The translations under genes and the position numbers were made by a program. Positions 36,647 to 49,612 of a stretch of DNA of 64,000 nt are shown here, one piece after another; position 1 is the first letter of the stretch, and the number at the start of each line of letters is the position of its first letter. Under the pieces are notes generated by a model. It was not told where the DNA came from, did no database searches, and saw only the letters and a program-made list of their open reading frames with translations. Origin of the DNA: Acetobacter oeni (GTDB lineage: Bacteria; Pseudomonadota; Alphaproteobacteria; Acetobacterales; Acetobacteraceae); NCBI RefSeq assembly GCF_011516825.1, contig NZ_WOTA01000013.1, positions 1 through 64,000 of the forward strand, in the 5' to 3' direction.

Positions 36647-37219
36647 TTATGGTCGCCGTGCCTGTGTCAGGGGCGGCGGGACGACGAGGCCCAGGCGATC
36701 GGGGATGTCCCAGGTTTCGCGGATGACGTTGCAGATGCGGAAACCGACCCTGAGATAGGCTGGCAGCGCGCGCGGATGGTCGGCTGAGCAGGTGTTGACG
36801 GTGACGCGGGCAGGTCCGGAGGCCCAGGCGATGCTGACGGCGTTGCTCAGAAAGGTGGTTCCGAGACCACGTCCGATGGCATCCGGGAGCAGGCCGAAAT
36901 AGGCGAGATTGAGAACGTTCCGGAACTGGGTTTCCAGCTCGAAGAAACCTCTGAGTTTTTTGCCTTCTTTCAGAAGGTAAACGCGGCGGCCCGGTTCGGC
37001 GAGAAGGGCCGCGAGCTCGTTATCGGGCAGGACCTGGCGCATCCACCAGCAGTAATCCCGTCCGACACGATCGTAGAGTTCACGATAAAGGGCCACGGTC
37101 GGACGGGGTTCGTATGCGATGCTCCATCCGACGGGGAGTGGCGGCGCCGGCGTGGCGGGCGGGTGGAGCATCTCCAGGAAGGTGACGTCCACGATCGCCC
37201 GGGTAGTGGCTTCAGGCAT
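36647..37219 (-). CDS. GNAT family N-acetyltransferase
   Basis: Acetyl-CoA-dependent acetyltransferase-fold protein of 190 residues. The acetyl-CoA pyrophosphate loop appears as IGRGLGTTFLSNAV (Q/RxxGxG/A type), and strand 5 and helix 4 as VTVNTCSADHPRALPAYLRVGF. The substrate is unknown. It starts 4 bp after the rpoD stop, so it is probably read on the dnaG/rpoD transcript. A Pro-rich N-terminal stretch ([11 protein letters not shown]) is unusual but the start is supported by the tight spacing. Confidence 0.8.
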   Translation of the reverse strand: MPEATTRAIVDVTFLEMLHPPATPAPPLPVGWSIAYEPRPTVALYRELYDRVGRDYCWWMRQVLPDNELAALLAEPGRRVYLLKEGKKLRGFFELETQFRNVLNLAYFGLLPDAIGRGLGTTFLSNAVSIAWASGPARVTVNTCSADHPRALPAYLRVGFRICNVIRETWDIPDRLGLVVPPPLTQARRP

Positions 37220-37223
37220 TCTC

Positions 37224-39224
37224 TCAGTTGTCGTCGAGGAAGGACCGGAGTTTACGGCTGCGGCTCGGGTGTTTGAGTTTGCGCAGGGCTTTTGCTTCGA
37301 TCTGACGGATACGCTCGCGGGTGACGTTGAACTGCTGTCCGACTTCTTCCAGCGTGTGATCGGTGTTCATGCCGATGCCGAAGCGCATGCGGAGGACGCG
37401 CTCTTCACGCGGGGTGAGCGAGGCGAGCACGCGGGTGGTGGCTTCGCGCAGGTTGGTCTGGATCGCGGCGTCGAGCGGGATGACGGCGGTCTTATCCTCG
37501 ATGAAGTCGCCGAGATGGCTGTCTTCCTCGTCACCGATCGGGGTTTCGAGGGAAATCGGTTCCTTGGCGATTTTCAGGACCTTGCGGACCTTTTCCAGCG
37601 GCATACCGAGCTTTTCCGCCAGTTCTTCCGGTGCGGGCTCGCGTCCGATTTCATGCAGCATCTGCCGCGAGGTGCGGACCAGCTTGTTGATCGTTTCGAT
37701 CATGTGCACGGGGATACGGATGGTGCGGGCCTGATCGGCGATCGAGCGGGTAATGGCCTGTCTGATCCACCATGTCGCATAGGTCGAGAACTTGTAGCCC
37801 CGGCGGTATTCGAACTTATCGACGGCCTTCATCAGGCCGATATTGCCTTCCTGGATGAGGTCGAGGAACTGCAGGCCGCGATTGGTGTATTTTTTCGCGA
37901 TGGAGATCACGAGGCGGAGGTTGGCCTCGATCATTTCTTTCTTGGCGCGGGCGGAGTCGCGCTCGCCACGGGCGACGGTGGCATAAACGCGGCGGAATTC
38001 GCCGACTGACAGGCCGGTATCCTGGGCGAGATCGGCGACCTGGCTGCGGAGATCGGCCATGGTGTCGGTATGTTTGGCGACGAGGTTCTTCCAGCCTTTC
38101 CCCGGGAGGGTGGCGATCATGTCCATCCAGCCCGGATCGATTTCGTTCTGGCGGTATTTGATAAGGAAGTCTTCGCGCGAGACCTTGCAGCTTTCCGCGA
38201 GGCGGAGCATGCGGCCTTCGAGCATATTGAGGTTCTGGAACAGCTCCTTGAGCTGCATGACCAGTTCCTCGATGCGGTTATTGTGCAGATGCACCTGCTC
38301 GACGCGGGCGACCAGGTCGGCGCGGAGTTTGAGGTAGGCGTTTTCGATTTTGGTCGTCGTTTCCTCGCCCGCGACCAGCGCTTCGATGCGCTTGTCCTGC
38401 ATTTTCTGCAGTTTGTCGTAGAGCGGCTCGATTTCGTCGAACTGGGCCAGGATATCGGGTTTCAGCTTTTCTTCGAGTGCGGAGAGCGACAGGCCGCTCC
38501 CCTCGCCTTCTCCGCCTTCGGTATCTTCGGTTTCCTCGGTTTCCTCGGCATCGTCGGTTTCCGACTCTTCGCCTTCGGGCGCATCGGCGTCCGTTGGCAG
38601 TCCTTCGGGGCCGTTGGCTTCGGCCTGCATGGCTTCGAGATCGACGATATCGCGCAGGAGCATATCGCCGACTTTGAGGCGTTCATGCCAGGAGATAATG
38701 GCGCGGAAGGTCAGCGGGCTTTCGCACAGGCCGCCGATCATTTCGTCGCGGCCGGCCTCGATGCGCTTTGCGATGGCGATTTCGCCTTCGCGGGACAGCA
38801 GTTCGACCGAGCCCATTTCGCGCAGATACATGCGAACGGGATCGTCGGTGCGTCCGGCGTTTTCGCTGACATTGCCGCGGGTCGGCGTGCCTTCGGGAGC
38901 GGCTTCGGCTTCCGCTTCGGGCTCTTCTTCCTCGTCCTCGCTGTCGGCGGCTTTTTCTTCGGGGGTTTCGGCGTCTTCGTTGTCTTCGTTCTCGACGACC
39001 TGGATGCCCATCTCCGACAGAACGGCCATGACGTCCTCGATCTGCTCGGAGGACATCTGGTCCTGCGGCAGAACGGTGTTGAGTTCGTCGAAGGTGATGT
39101 AGCCCCGTTCACGACCTTTGGCGATCAGGCGCTTGACGGCTCCGGACTGTGTATCGAGGAGAGTGTTGTCGCCGTCCTGATCGCCAGAGGTTGCGGCAGC
39201 GCCGGCAGCAGTCTTTGTCGCCAT
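37224..39224 (-). CDS. rpoD: RNA polymerase primary sigma factor (sigma-70)
   Basis: Housekeeping sigma factor that directs RNA polymerase to -35/-10 promoters. I use the ATG at 39224, with GAGGAGA nine bases upstream, giving 666 residues; the frame is open a further 40 codons but without family similarity. Region 1.2 ([20 protein letters not shown]), an acidic non-conserved insert, regions 2.1-2.4 ([37 protein letters not shown], about 436-510) and region 4 with [20 protein letters not shown] are all present. It follows dnaG, the classic macromolecular-synthesis arrangement, and precedes a GNAT gene by 4 bp. Confidence 0.97.
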   Translation of the reverse strand: MATKTAAGAAATSGDQDGDNTLLDTQSGAVKRLIAKGRERGYITFDELNTVLPQDQMSSEQIEDVMAVLSEMGIQVVENEDNEDAETPEEKAADSEDEEEEPEAEAEAAPEGTPTRGNVSENAGRTDDPVRMYLREMGSVELLSREGEIAIAKRIEAGRDEMIGGLCESPLTFRAIISWHERLKVGDMLLRDIVDLEAMQAEANGPEGLPTDADAPEGEESETDDAEETEETEDTEGGEGEGSGLSLSALEEKLKPDILAQFDEIEPLYDKLQKMQDKRIEALVAGEETTTKIENAYLKLRADLVARVEQVHLHNNRIEELVMQLKELFQNLNMLEGRMLRLAESCKVSREDFLIKYRQNEIDPGWMDMIATLPGKGWKNLVAKHTDTMADLRSQVADLAQDTGLSVGEFRRVYATVARGERDSARAKKEMIEANLRLVISIAKKYTNRGLQFLDLIQEGNIGLMKAVDKFEYRRGYKFSTYATWWIRQAITRSIADQARTIRIPVHMIETINKLVRTSRQMLHEIGREPAPEELAEKLGMPLEKVRKVLKIAKEPISLETPIGDEEDSHLGDFIEDKTAVIPLDAAIQTNLREATTRVLASLTPREERVLRMRFGIGMNTDHTLEEVGQQFNVTRERIRQIEAKALRKLKHPSRSRKLRSFLDDN

Positions 39225-39272
39225 TCCGGAATATCTCCTCGTGTCCGCTTCCCCGATGTGGAAAGCAGTACA

Positions 39273-39278
39273 ATTATA
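39273..39278 (-). promoter_or_regulatory. Candidate -10 box for rpoD
   Basis: On the minus strand the hexamer TATAAT, identical to the sigma-70 -10 consensus, lies about 49 bases before the rpoD start. The best -35 matches at 15-18 bp spacing are weak. It suggests that rpoD has a promoter of its own besides read-through from dnaG. Confidence 0.45.
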
Positions 39279-39417
39279 CACCTGATTTACATTAAGTAGC
39301 GTGGAGGTGGTCGATTGCGGGACGGAAGTCAAGACCCGGACCACTGGTTATCCGAACGCTTTTGCGATGTTCGCGGTTTCCCTTCCGTATCATGAATTCG
39401 GACCCGTCCTTGCTGTT

Positions 39418-41274
39418 TCAGTAGGAGCCGTCTTCCAGGCGGCGGAGGGAAGCGAGGGCTTCGATACGCAGTTTCAATCTGTCCCATTGCGCCGGGTCCA
39501 GCCCCTCCCGTGTCCAGGCTTCCGTATCGCGGGCAATATCGGCCTCGAACGCGGCGCGGTTGGCGGAGGCATAGAAGTGCCACCACAGGACTTCCGGCGG
39601 AGACTCCATCAGACCGTCATCGACCTGCTTGCCCGGTTTTTTGATGCAGGCGGTGCGAATCAGAGCTTCTGCGCGGGGCCGCAGGCCCTGCTGGCCGAGC
39701 ATGTCCATCATGCGGGTGAAAACGGTGTCTTCGTCCGGATGGTCATCGAACATGGTGCCGGAGGCGGTGCCGTCAAGAACGGCGCTGCGAAGTTCGGCGA
39801 GGCCGGGCGGAAGATCGAGCTGGCACCAGGCGTCCGCGACGCTGCCGATCAGGCGTGGATAACGCAGGATCAGGCCAGTCAGCAGGGTGAGTTTGGCGGC
39901 GGTGCCGTCGAGCGGGGCGTCGGGCGTTACCGGGCCTGCGGGCGGGGTGAAGGCGCTGCCGTTTTTGCCGGGTTTTCCGCCTTTCCGGCCGCGATAGGTC
40001 TGGAAGAAACGGTCGAGCAGCGAGGAACGGTATTCGCCCGCGAGGGATTTGTCGGCGATTTTCCCGGCGGCTTCGACGAGACGCGAGCGGAGGGTGGCGC
40101 GTTGTTCGGGGGTGGGATTCTGCGGGGTGCCTTCGGCGAGGAGGTCGAACAGGACATCGGCGAGCGGGCGGGCGCCGGCGAAGAGCTGCGCGACGGCGAC
40201 ACGGCCTTTTGTGCGGCTCAGGCTGTCGGGGTCTTCGCCCTCCGGGAGCATGCAGAAGCGCAGGCCGCGCTCGGTAGAGAGCAGCGGGAGGGCGGTTTCG
40301 GCGGCTTTGATGGCGGCGCGGCGACCGGCGGTGTCGCCGTCGAAGCAGAGGATGGGGGACGGGGCCACCTGCCAGAGGGTTTCGAGCTGTTCGGGGGTCA
40401 GCGCGGTGCCGAGCGGGGCGACGGCGCCCGGGAAACCGGCCTGATGCAGGGCGATGACGTCCATGTAGCCTTCGACGACGACGGCATCGACGGGCGGAGC
40501 GCCTTTCGGGCGTGGGGCGCGGATGGCGGCGCGGGCACGGTCGAGGCCGAAGAGGAGTCGGCGCTTGGAGAAGAGCGCGGTTTCGGGGCCGTTGAGGTAT
40601 TTGGGCTGGCGGTCGCCCAGGATGCGGCCACCGAAGGAGACGAGGTCACCCCGGCGGTCGCGGATCGGGAAGGTGACGCGGCCCCAGAAGAGTTCGCCTT
40701 TCGGGCGGCCTTCCTCATCAGTGCTCATCAGGCCGGCTTCGGCGAGGGCTTCGGGCATGATGTTCTGTTCGCGGAGGGCTGAGACGAGGGCGCCGCGTTT
40801 GTCGCTGGCCCAGCCGAGGCCGAAGGCGGCGATGGTTTCGTCGGTCAGGCCGCGTTTTCTGAGATAGTCAAGGCCGGTGCGGCCTTCGGGCTGGTGGAGC
40901 GCGTAGCTCCATAGGCGCTGCGCGGCTTCCAGCACGTCGCCGAGCGTGCGGGCGCGGACGGCCTGGGCGCGGGCCTGGGGGGTGGCTTTCGGGACTTCGA
41001 GACCGGCCTCGGCGGCGAGGCTTTCGACGGCGTCCGGGAAAGATTTTCCCTCGGTTTCCATGACGAAGGTGATGACGTCACCATGCACGCCGCAGCCGAA
41101 GCAGTGGTAGTGGTCGTCATAGACGTAAAAAGACGGCGTTTTTTCGCCGTGGAAAGGGCAGCAGCCTTTCCAGTTCCGGCCTGAGCGGCTGAGCTTCACG
41201 CGGCGACCGATCAGGGGGGCGATCGGCGTGCGGGCCCGGAGTTCGTCGAGGAAGGCGGCATCGATGGTGCTCAT
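39418..41274 (-). CDS. dnaG: DNA primase
   Basis: Makes RNA primers at the replication fork. The 618-residue protein has the N-terminal CHC2 zinc site (Cys39, His42, Cys58, Cys61 in CPFHGEKTPSFYV and HCFGCGVHGD) and the primase core with RVTFPIRDRRGDLVSFGGR. The TOPRIM metal site follows with VVVEGYMDVIAL (about 268) and CFDGDTAGRRAA (about 312), and then the C-terminal helicase-binding region. It is upstream of rpoD by 193 bp on the same strand and divergent from the esterase gene. Confidence 0.97.
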   Translation of the reverse strand: MSTIDAAFLDELRARTPIAPLIGRRVKLSRSGRNWKGCCPFHGEKTPSFYVYDDHYHCFGCGVHGDVITFVMETEGKSFPDAVESLAAEAGLEVPKATPQARAQAVRARTLGDVLEAAQRLWSYALHQPEGRTGLDYLRKRGLTDETIAAFGLGWASDKRGALVSALREQNIMPEALAEAGLMSTDEEGRPKGELFWGRVTFPIRDRRGDLVSFGGRILGDRQPKYLNGPETALFSKRRLLFGLDRARAAIRAPRPKGAPPVDAVVVEGYMDVIALHQAGFPGAVAPLGTALTPEQLETLWQVAPSPILCFDGDTAGRRAAIKAAETALPLLSTERGLRFCMLPEGEDPDSLSRTKGRVAVAQLFAGARPLADVLFDLLAEGTPQNPTPEQRATLRSRLVEAAGKIADKSLAGEYRSSLLDRFFQTYRGRKGGKPGKNGSAFTPPAGPVTPDAPLDGTAAKLTLLTGLILRYPRLIGSVADAWCQLDLPPGLAELRSAVLDGTASGTMFDDHPDEDTVFTRMMDMLGQQGLRPRAEALIRTACIKKPGKQVDDGLMESPPEVLWWHFYASANRAAFEADIARDTEAWTREGLDPAQWDRLKLRIEALASLRRLEDGSY

Positions 41275-41505
41275 ACGGGATGACGCGGGGCTTTCTTCAG
41301 GTGGGAAGCGGATCCTCTTGTAGTGGAAAAGGACCTGAAAATACCAGCCTGGAAGCGGTTACGGGGATCGCGAGGACTGTCTTTTCCGGCCATTCTGGCG
41401 CTGACATTCCGGGTGGGTTACAACGCTTTCCTGCACCGACGCATTCCTGACAGGGCGTGTTCTGCTCTGGACATTTTCTGTTACATTAAGCCGGAGACGA
41501 TATCC

Positions 41506-42987
41506 TTGACCGATTTATCGAGACGCAATTTCATGGTGGCCGGAACGGCTCTGGCCGGGACTGTTTCCGCGATGGGGGGCTGGATTCACGAAGTCCGCGC
41601 GGCGGAAAGTGGCCACGGGTTTATGGCGGCCTCTTCTTCCATGTCCGATGACGGGCCTGACAGCCACAGAAAGCGTGTTCCGGGTCTTCAGGGGATCTGC
41701 GCGCTCTGCGAAGTGACGGGCGGGGGCGAGAAGGTTTACGGCATTGCCGTGGAGTATGATGTTGATATCGACCCGGCTGGTCTGACCCGCGACACGTACA
41801 GCACGGCTGTTTTCCCGGCGGCAAAAGGGTTTTTCGCGGGGATGCCTCAGGAGCCTGATAAGAACGACACGACGGCCGCCGCGCAGCCCCGGTCTGTTGT
41901 GGCGATCTATACCAATGCCGGACCGGCCCTGCGTGCGGACCGGAAGAGTATTGCCGGCAGGTATGTCATCACTGAATTTCAGCATGACCCGGACCTCAGC
42001 CTTCCGACGACCGACAGCGACAGGGTGACAGTGACGCAGGACCGGGACGTGAAGACGGCGGGCGGCGCTGTTTATGCGGCCAGCAGGACCGTGCGGAGCA
42101 ATGCCGGTCATCACGGAAACAGTGTTGTGATTCGCGGTGTCGATGCCTGGGAGCAGAATCACTGGTGGTGGGACGATACGCGTTCAGCCTGGCTTGAATA
42201 CAGCATTTATCTGCCGAAATCGTTTCTTATGAAGGGCGGGGAGAACAAGGCTTATCCGCTTGTTCTTGCTGTCACTCACTCGGGGACCAGTTATGACGGC
42301 ACCTGCGCCCAGACGCTGACCGAGCAGTGCATTGCCACGATCTGGAGTCTGCCCGAAGAACAGGACAGGCATGAATGTGTGGTCGTCACGCCGCGTTATG
42401 AGCGCACGACGATGAACGATTACTGGGAACACACGGCCGACGTTGAGAATACTTACCGGCTTGTTGAATCTCTTCTTCGGAACACATGGAATTACGGCAA
42501 TCCGAATCTGGATGACCGGAAAGACAAAGTTCTGAAGATCGACCCGAAAAAGGTTTACTGCACGGGCTGGTCGATGGGGGCCATGACGTCGCTCTGGCTG
42601 ATGGCGAAGCATCCTGAGACGTTTGCGGCGGGGCTTATCATTGCCGGGCAGCAGCGGCCGGAGGATGTTGCCACGCTTGCCGATCAGAAGCTTCTGATCA
42701 TTACGGGGACGGAGGACAACAAGGCGACGCCGTGGAATGAGAAATGCATTCCTGTGTGGGAGCGGAATGGCGGACGGGTGACGCGGCCTTCGGAGCGTCT
42801 CGATCCGGCCCTGATCTTTCCGGTCGATGACCAGAAGAAGCTGACCGCTCAGGTTGATGGTTATCTGGGCCAGGGCGGCAACATCACCTTCCTGACGTTT
42901 GAAGGGGTCGATCACATGGGGTCCGCGCGGAAATTCTTCTACATTAAGGCAGCGAGGGACTGGCTGTTCAGCCAGGTGAAGGCGTAA
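41506..42987 (+). CDS. Tat-exported alpha/beta-hydrolase, esterase or peptidase-like
   Basis: Exported hydrolase of 493 residues. The frame is open from 41323, but a TTG at 41506 has GGAG nine bases upstream and leads straight into a twin-arginine signal (SRRNFMVAGTALAG), so I start there. An N-terminal beta domain (about 40-215) precedes an alpha/beta-hydrolase domain. Its probable triad is Ser in GWSMGAM (about 357), Asp in TGTEDNKA (about 402) and His in GVDHMG (about 470). The arrangement resembles the COG4099 predicted peptidases and EstA-type esterases with an Ig-like lid; PHB-depolymerase-like annotation is also possible. The natural substrate is unknown. Confidence 0.8.
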   Translation: MTDLSRRNFMVAGTALAGTVSAMGGWIHEVRAAESGHGFMAASSSMSDDGPDSHRKRVPGLQGICALCEVTGGGEKVYGIAVEYDVDIDPAGLTRDTYSTAVFPAAKGFFAGMPQEPDKNDTTAAAQPRSVVAIYTNAGPALRADRKSIAGRYVITEFQHDPDLSLPTTDSDRVTVTQDRDVKTAGGAVYAASRTVRSNAGHHGNSVVIRGVDAWEQNHWWWDDTRSAWLEYSIYLPKSFLMKGGENKAYPLVLAVTHSGTSYDGTCAQTLTEQCIATIWSLPEEQDRHECVVVTPRYERTTMNDYWEHTADVENTYRLVESLLRNTWNYGNPNLDDRKDKVLKIDPKKVYCTGWSMGAMTSLWLMAKHPETFAAGLIIAGQQRPEDVATLADQKLLIITGTEDNKATPWNEKCIPVWERNGGRVTRPSERLDPALIFPVDDQKKLTAQVDGYLGQGGNITFLTFEGVDHMGSARKFFYIKAARDWLFSQVKA

Positions 42988-43009
42988 CCGGCGCCCTTCG
43001 GGGCACCGG
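42988..43009 (+). terminator. Hairpin between converging genes
   Basis: CCGGCGCCC and GGGCACCGG pair with one mismatch around a TTCG loop, starting right after the esterase stop codon. No T-run follows on the plus strand, so it is a weak or factor-dependent terminator, or an mRNA-end hairpin. Confidence 0.4.
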
Positions 43010-43046
43010 ACGACCCGCCCTCACCTGCCTGCGGGAGTGTAAGATC

Positions 43047-43517
43047 CTAGCCGGCGCCGAGGGTGGATTTCACCAGGCCGTTGGCGCGGCCGAGGTCGAG
43101 CGAGGCGCCGAATTTTGTTTTCAGGGCGCCCATGACTTTGCCCATGTCTTTCATGGTCGCGGCGCCGGTTTCGGTGATGGCGGTTCTGACGGCGGCTTCG
43201 AGGGCGGCGTCATCCATTTCGGCGGGCAGGTATTCCTGGATCAGGGTGATTTCGGCCTGTTCCTTTTCGGCGAGGTCCTCCCGGCCGCCTTCCAGATACA
43301 TTTTCAGGGAGTCGGTACGGGATTTGACCATGCCGCGGAGGGTTCCGATCAGATCGTCCTCGCTGAGTTCCTTTCCGGAGGCGCGGGCGGCGATGTCGGC
43401 ATCCTTGATTTTCGCTGAGATCATGCGGAGGGCGCCGACGCGTTCTTTCTGTCCGGCTTTCATGGCGGTTTTCGTATCGTCGGTGATACGGGCGCGGAGG
43501 GAAGTGGACTCGGTCAT
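43047..43517 (-). CDS. GatB/YqeY domain-containing protein
   Basis: A 156-residue helical protein of the YqeY family, related to the tRNA-binding tail of the GatB amidotransferase subunit. It shows LRARITDDTKTAMKAGQKER, a central LRGMVKSRTDSLKMYLEGGR and the closing MKDMGKVMGALKTKFG. The ATG at 43517 with GGAG seven bases upstream matches the family start; the frame is open further (to 43652) without similarity. The cellular role of YqeY proteins is not well defined. It is divergent from carA. Confidence 0.92.
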   Translation of the reverse strand: MTESTSLRARITDDTKTAMKAGQKERVGALRMISAKIKDADIAARASGKELSEDDLIGTLRGMVKSRTDSLKMYLEGGREDLAEKEQAEITLIQEYLPAEMDDAALEAAVRTAITETGAATMKDMGKVMGALKTKFGASLDLGRANGLVKSTLGAG

Positions 43518-43669
43518 GGACGGTCTCCGGTCGATATAAGGGCGGCGGGTGACGCGGGGCGTGTGGGAGAAAGTTTTTCCCACTTCCTGCACCTGCCGTG
43601 TGGTGGGAATTTTCTTCCCACGGACGGTTGGGACTGATATGGAGGTCAGCAATCAGGGGGATATTCGGA

Positions 43670-45127
43670 ATGTCTCTGTCAGTCGATAGTATCATTGAGC
43701 GCATCGGCGGTGCGGAAAAAATCGCGTCGCTGACGGGCGTGGGCACCGAGGCGGTTCGCAAGTGGCGGCAGGCGCGGGCGATTCCGCCGAAGCACTGGCC
43801 GGTTGTGGCGAAGGCGGCGGGCGTTCAGATCGAGGCGCTTCAGCCGGGGTTGTCCGGCGGAGTGGCCACCGGTGCAGTCTCCGGGGCGATTTCTCCTGAA
43901 TTTTCATCAGATGACCAGAAGCGGGATTTCATCATGTCCGAGCAGAGCGGTGCGGTGTCCGGTGCAATCCCTGAAGGCGCGACGGCCGCGCTTGTTCTGG
44001 CGGATGGCACGGTGGCCTGGGGTATTGGCTTTGGCGCGCCGGCGACGGGCGAGGCGATCGGAGAGATCTGCTTCTCGACCGGCATGACGGGGTATCAGGA
44101 GACGCTGACCGATCCGTCTTTTGCCGGGCAGATCATCACCTTCACATTCCCGCATATCGGGAATGTGGGGACGAACGCGGAAGATGACGAGGCGGCGAGG
44201 GTTTCGGCGCGCGGGCTGGTGGTGAAGCAGGATCTGACGGAGCCTGCGAACTGGCGGTCGGCTGAGAGTCTGGATGCGTGGCTGAAGGAGCGCGGGGTTC
44301 CGGGGATTTGCGGCGTTGACACGCGGGCGCTGACGCTTCGTATCCGCGACAAGGGGCCGCAGACGGCGGTTCTGGCGCATGTCGTGGACGGGAAGCTGGA
44401 TATTGAGGCGCTGAAGAAGACGGCGGTGGCGTGGCCGGGGCTTGAGGGCATGGACCTGGCGAAGGTTGTGACCTGCGGGGAGGCTTATGGCTGGTCGCAG
44501 GGGATGTGGGAGTGGCCTTCCGTGATGAAGCCGCTGCCTGCGAAGCTGCGGAAGGTTGTGGCGGTCGATTACGGGGCGAAGCGGAACATTCTGCGGTGTC
44601 TGGCCACGGCGGGCTGTGATGTGACTGTGGTGCCGGCGACGACGACGGCGGAGGAGATTCTGGCGCTGAAGCCGGAGGGGGTTTTTCTCTCGAACGGGCC
44701 GGGCGATCCGGCGGCGACGGCGGTTTATGCGGTTCCGGCGATCCGGGGGGTGCTGGATGCGGGGGTTCCGGTGTTCGGGATCTGTCTCGGGCATCAGTTG
44801 CTGGCGCTGGCGCTGGGCGGAAAGACTTACAAGCTGGAGCGCGGGCATCGGGGTGCGAACCAGCCGGTGAAGGATCTGGCGACGGGGCGTGTGGAAATCA
44901 CCAGTCAGAATCACGGCTTTGCGGTGGATGAAAAATCGCTGCCGAACGAGGTTCGGGTGACGCATGTGAGTCTGTTCGACAAATCGAACGAGGGGATTGC
45001 CTCGAACACGCTTCCGGCGTTTTCGGTGCAGTATCATCCTGAGGCGAGTCCTGGTCCTTCGGACAGCTTCTATCTGTTCGAGCGGTTTGTGGAGATGATG
45101 GACGCGCATCCTGTGACGGCGGGCTGA
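43670..45127 (+). CDS. carA: Carbamoyl-phosphate synthase small subunit with N-terminal helix-turn-helix extension
   Basis: Glutaminase subunit that feeds ammonia to CarB for arginine and pyrimidine synthesis. The canonical part starts near residue 96 (ALVLADGTVAWG). The GATase domain has the nucleophile Cys in PVFGICLGHQLLALAL (about 371) and His/Glu in QYHPEASPGPSD (about 454). Unusually, the frame continues upstream without a stop through a helix-turn-helix-like domain of about 60 residues (SIIERIGGAEKIASLTGVGT, EAVRKWRQARAIPPKHWPVV). The ATG at 43670 has AGGGGG nine bases upstream. An internal ATG at 43934, with only a weak ribosome site, would give an ordinary 397-residue CarA. A GAVSGAI motif appears twice at the junction. 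Fusion or nested start is unresolved. Confidence 0.92.
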   Translation: MSLSVDSIIERIGGAEKIASLTGVGTEAVRKWRQARAIPPKHWPVVAKAAGVQIEALQPGLSGGVATGAVSGAISPEFSSDDQKRDFIMSEQSGAVSGAIPEGATAALVLADGTVAWGIGFGAPATGEAIGEICFSTGMTGYQETLTDPSFAGQIITFTFPHIGNVGTNAEDDEAARVSARGLVVKQDLTEPANWRSAESLDAWLKERGVPGICGVDTRALTLRIRDKGPQTAVLAHVVDGKLDIEALKKTAVAWPGLEGMDLAKVVTCGEAYGWSQGMWEWPSVMKPLPAKLRKVVAVDYGAKRNILRCLATAGCDVTVVPATTTAEEILALKPEGVFLSNGPGDPAATAVYAVPAIRGVLDAGVPVFGICLGHQLLALALGGKTYKLERGHRGANQPVKDLATGRVEITSQNHGFAVDEKSLPNEVRVTHVSLFDKSNEGIASNTLPAFSVQYHPEASPGPSDSFYLFERFVEMMDAHPVTAG

Positions 45128-45136
45128 GTTCGGTTC

Positions 45137-46342
45137 ATGGACCCCATTCGGAATCCTTACGTGCCGGGTGCCGGGGCTTCTCCGCCGGAGCTGGCGGGGC
45201 GGCATGAGTTATTCACCCAGGCGGGGATCGTGTTACAGCGGGCGCTGGTCGGGAAGAGCGCGCGCAGCTTCATTGCGACCGGGCTTCGCGGGGTGGGCAA
45301 GACGGTTGTTCTGGGTCGGGTTCAGCAGCTGGCGGAGAGCGCGGGTTATCTGACGTGTTTTGTCGAGGCGCATGAGGACAAGTCGCTGGGCCAGCTTCTG
45401 GCGCCGCCGTTCCGGAAGATGATGCTGGATCTGGACCGTCTCGGGGCGGTGACGGCGCAGGTGAAGCGGGGTTTGCGGGTTCTGAAAAGCTTTGCCGGGG
45501 GCTTGCGGATTCATCATCCGCTGGGGCTGATGATTGAGCTGGATGTCGATCCTGAGCGGGGCACGGCGGATAGTGGCGATCTGGAGAGCGATCTTCCCGA
45601 CATGGTTTCCGCGCTGGGTCAGGCGGCGAAATCCCGCAGGACGGGTGTTGCGATCTTTATTGATGAAATCCAGTATCTTTCCCAGAAGGACATGGGCGCG
45701 CTGATTATGGCTATGCATCGGGTGATGCGCGAGGGGTTGCCTGTGGTGCTGGCCGGAGCCGGGCTGCCGCATGTTGTGGCACTGACGGGACAGTCCAAAT
45801 CCTATGCTGAGCGGCTCTTTGCTTTTCCGGAACTGGGGCCGCTTTCGGATGAGGAATCCGCTGACGCGCTGCGGACGCCCGCCGAGCGCGAAGGGGTGAA
45901 TTTCACGAAGGAGGCGGTGGCGGAGGTGTTGCGGATCACGCAGGGCTATCCGTATTTTCTTCAGGAATGGGCTTATCATGCGTGGAATGTGGCGCATGGG
46001 GAGACCATTCTGGCGGGGGACATTCAGGTCGCGACCGAAGTGTCTCTGACGTCGCTGGATGCCGGATTTTTCCGCATGCGTTATGAGCGACTGACGCCGC
46101 GTGAGCGTCTGTATTGCCAGGCGATGGCCGAGCTTGGGCCGGGGGCGCATCGTTCGGGTGAGATTGCCGCGCAGATGGGCTCGCGGACGCAGGCGGTGGC
46201 GCCGCTTCGCAATGCGCTGATCCGCAAGGGCATGATCTACAGCCCGGCGCATGGCGACATTGCTTTCACTGTCCCGCTTTTTGAGAATTACCTTCATCGC
46301 ATCAAAGCCATGGGTTCCGACCCGGCCGACGCAGAGGACTGA
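45137..46342 (+). CDS. AAA-type ATP-binding protein inside the car operon
   Basis: ORC/STAND-like ATPase of 401 residues. Walker A is GLRGVGKT (about 48-55), Walker B VAIFIDEIQYL (about 171-181), and LVLAGAGLPHV-like and GYPYFLQEWAYHAWN segments match the archaeal-ATPase/DUF815-type AAA proteins. A winged-helix-like C-terminus (SGEIAAQMGSRTQAVAPLRN) could bind DNA. It starts 9 bp after carA and ends 6 bp before carB, so it must be on the same transcript, although it has no known role in carbamoyl-phosphate synthesis. No signal peptide or membrane segment. Confidence 0.85.
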   Translation: MDPIRNPYVPGAGASPPELAGRHELFTQAGIVLQRALVGKSARSFIATGLRGVGKTVVLGRVQQLAESAGYLTCFVEAHEDKSLGQLLAPPFRKMMLDLDRLGAVTAQVKRGLRVLKSFAGGLRIHHPLGLMIELDVDPERGTADSGDLESDLPDMVSALGQAAKSRRTGVAIFIDEIQYLSQKDMGALIMAMHRVMREGLPVVLAGAGLPHVVALTGQSKSYAERLFAFPELGPLSDEESADALRTPAEREGVNFTKEAVAEVLRITQGYPYFLQEWAYHAWNVAHGETILAGDIQVATEVSLTSLDAGFFRMRYERLTPRERLYCQAMAELGPGAHRSGEIAAQMGSRTQAVAPLRNALIRKGMIYSPAHGDIAFTVPLFENYLHRIKAMGSDPADAED

Positions 46343-46348
46343 CGACCC

Positions 46349-49603
<3,255 letters not shown>

Positions 49604-49612
49604 ATGCAGTGA

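Noticed and set aside
38070..40782. Two long plus-strand frames antisense to rpoD and dnaG
   Set aside because: They are complements of strongly conserved genes; the Phe/Gly/Ala-rich translations are shadows from GC-rich codon bias.
43934..45127. carA annotated only from the internal ATG
   Set aside because: Possible, but the ATG at 43670 has a much better ribosome site and the frame between them is open and domain-like, so the longer form is listed.
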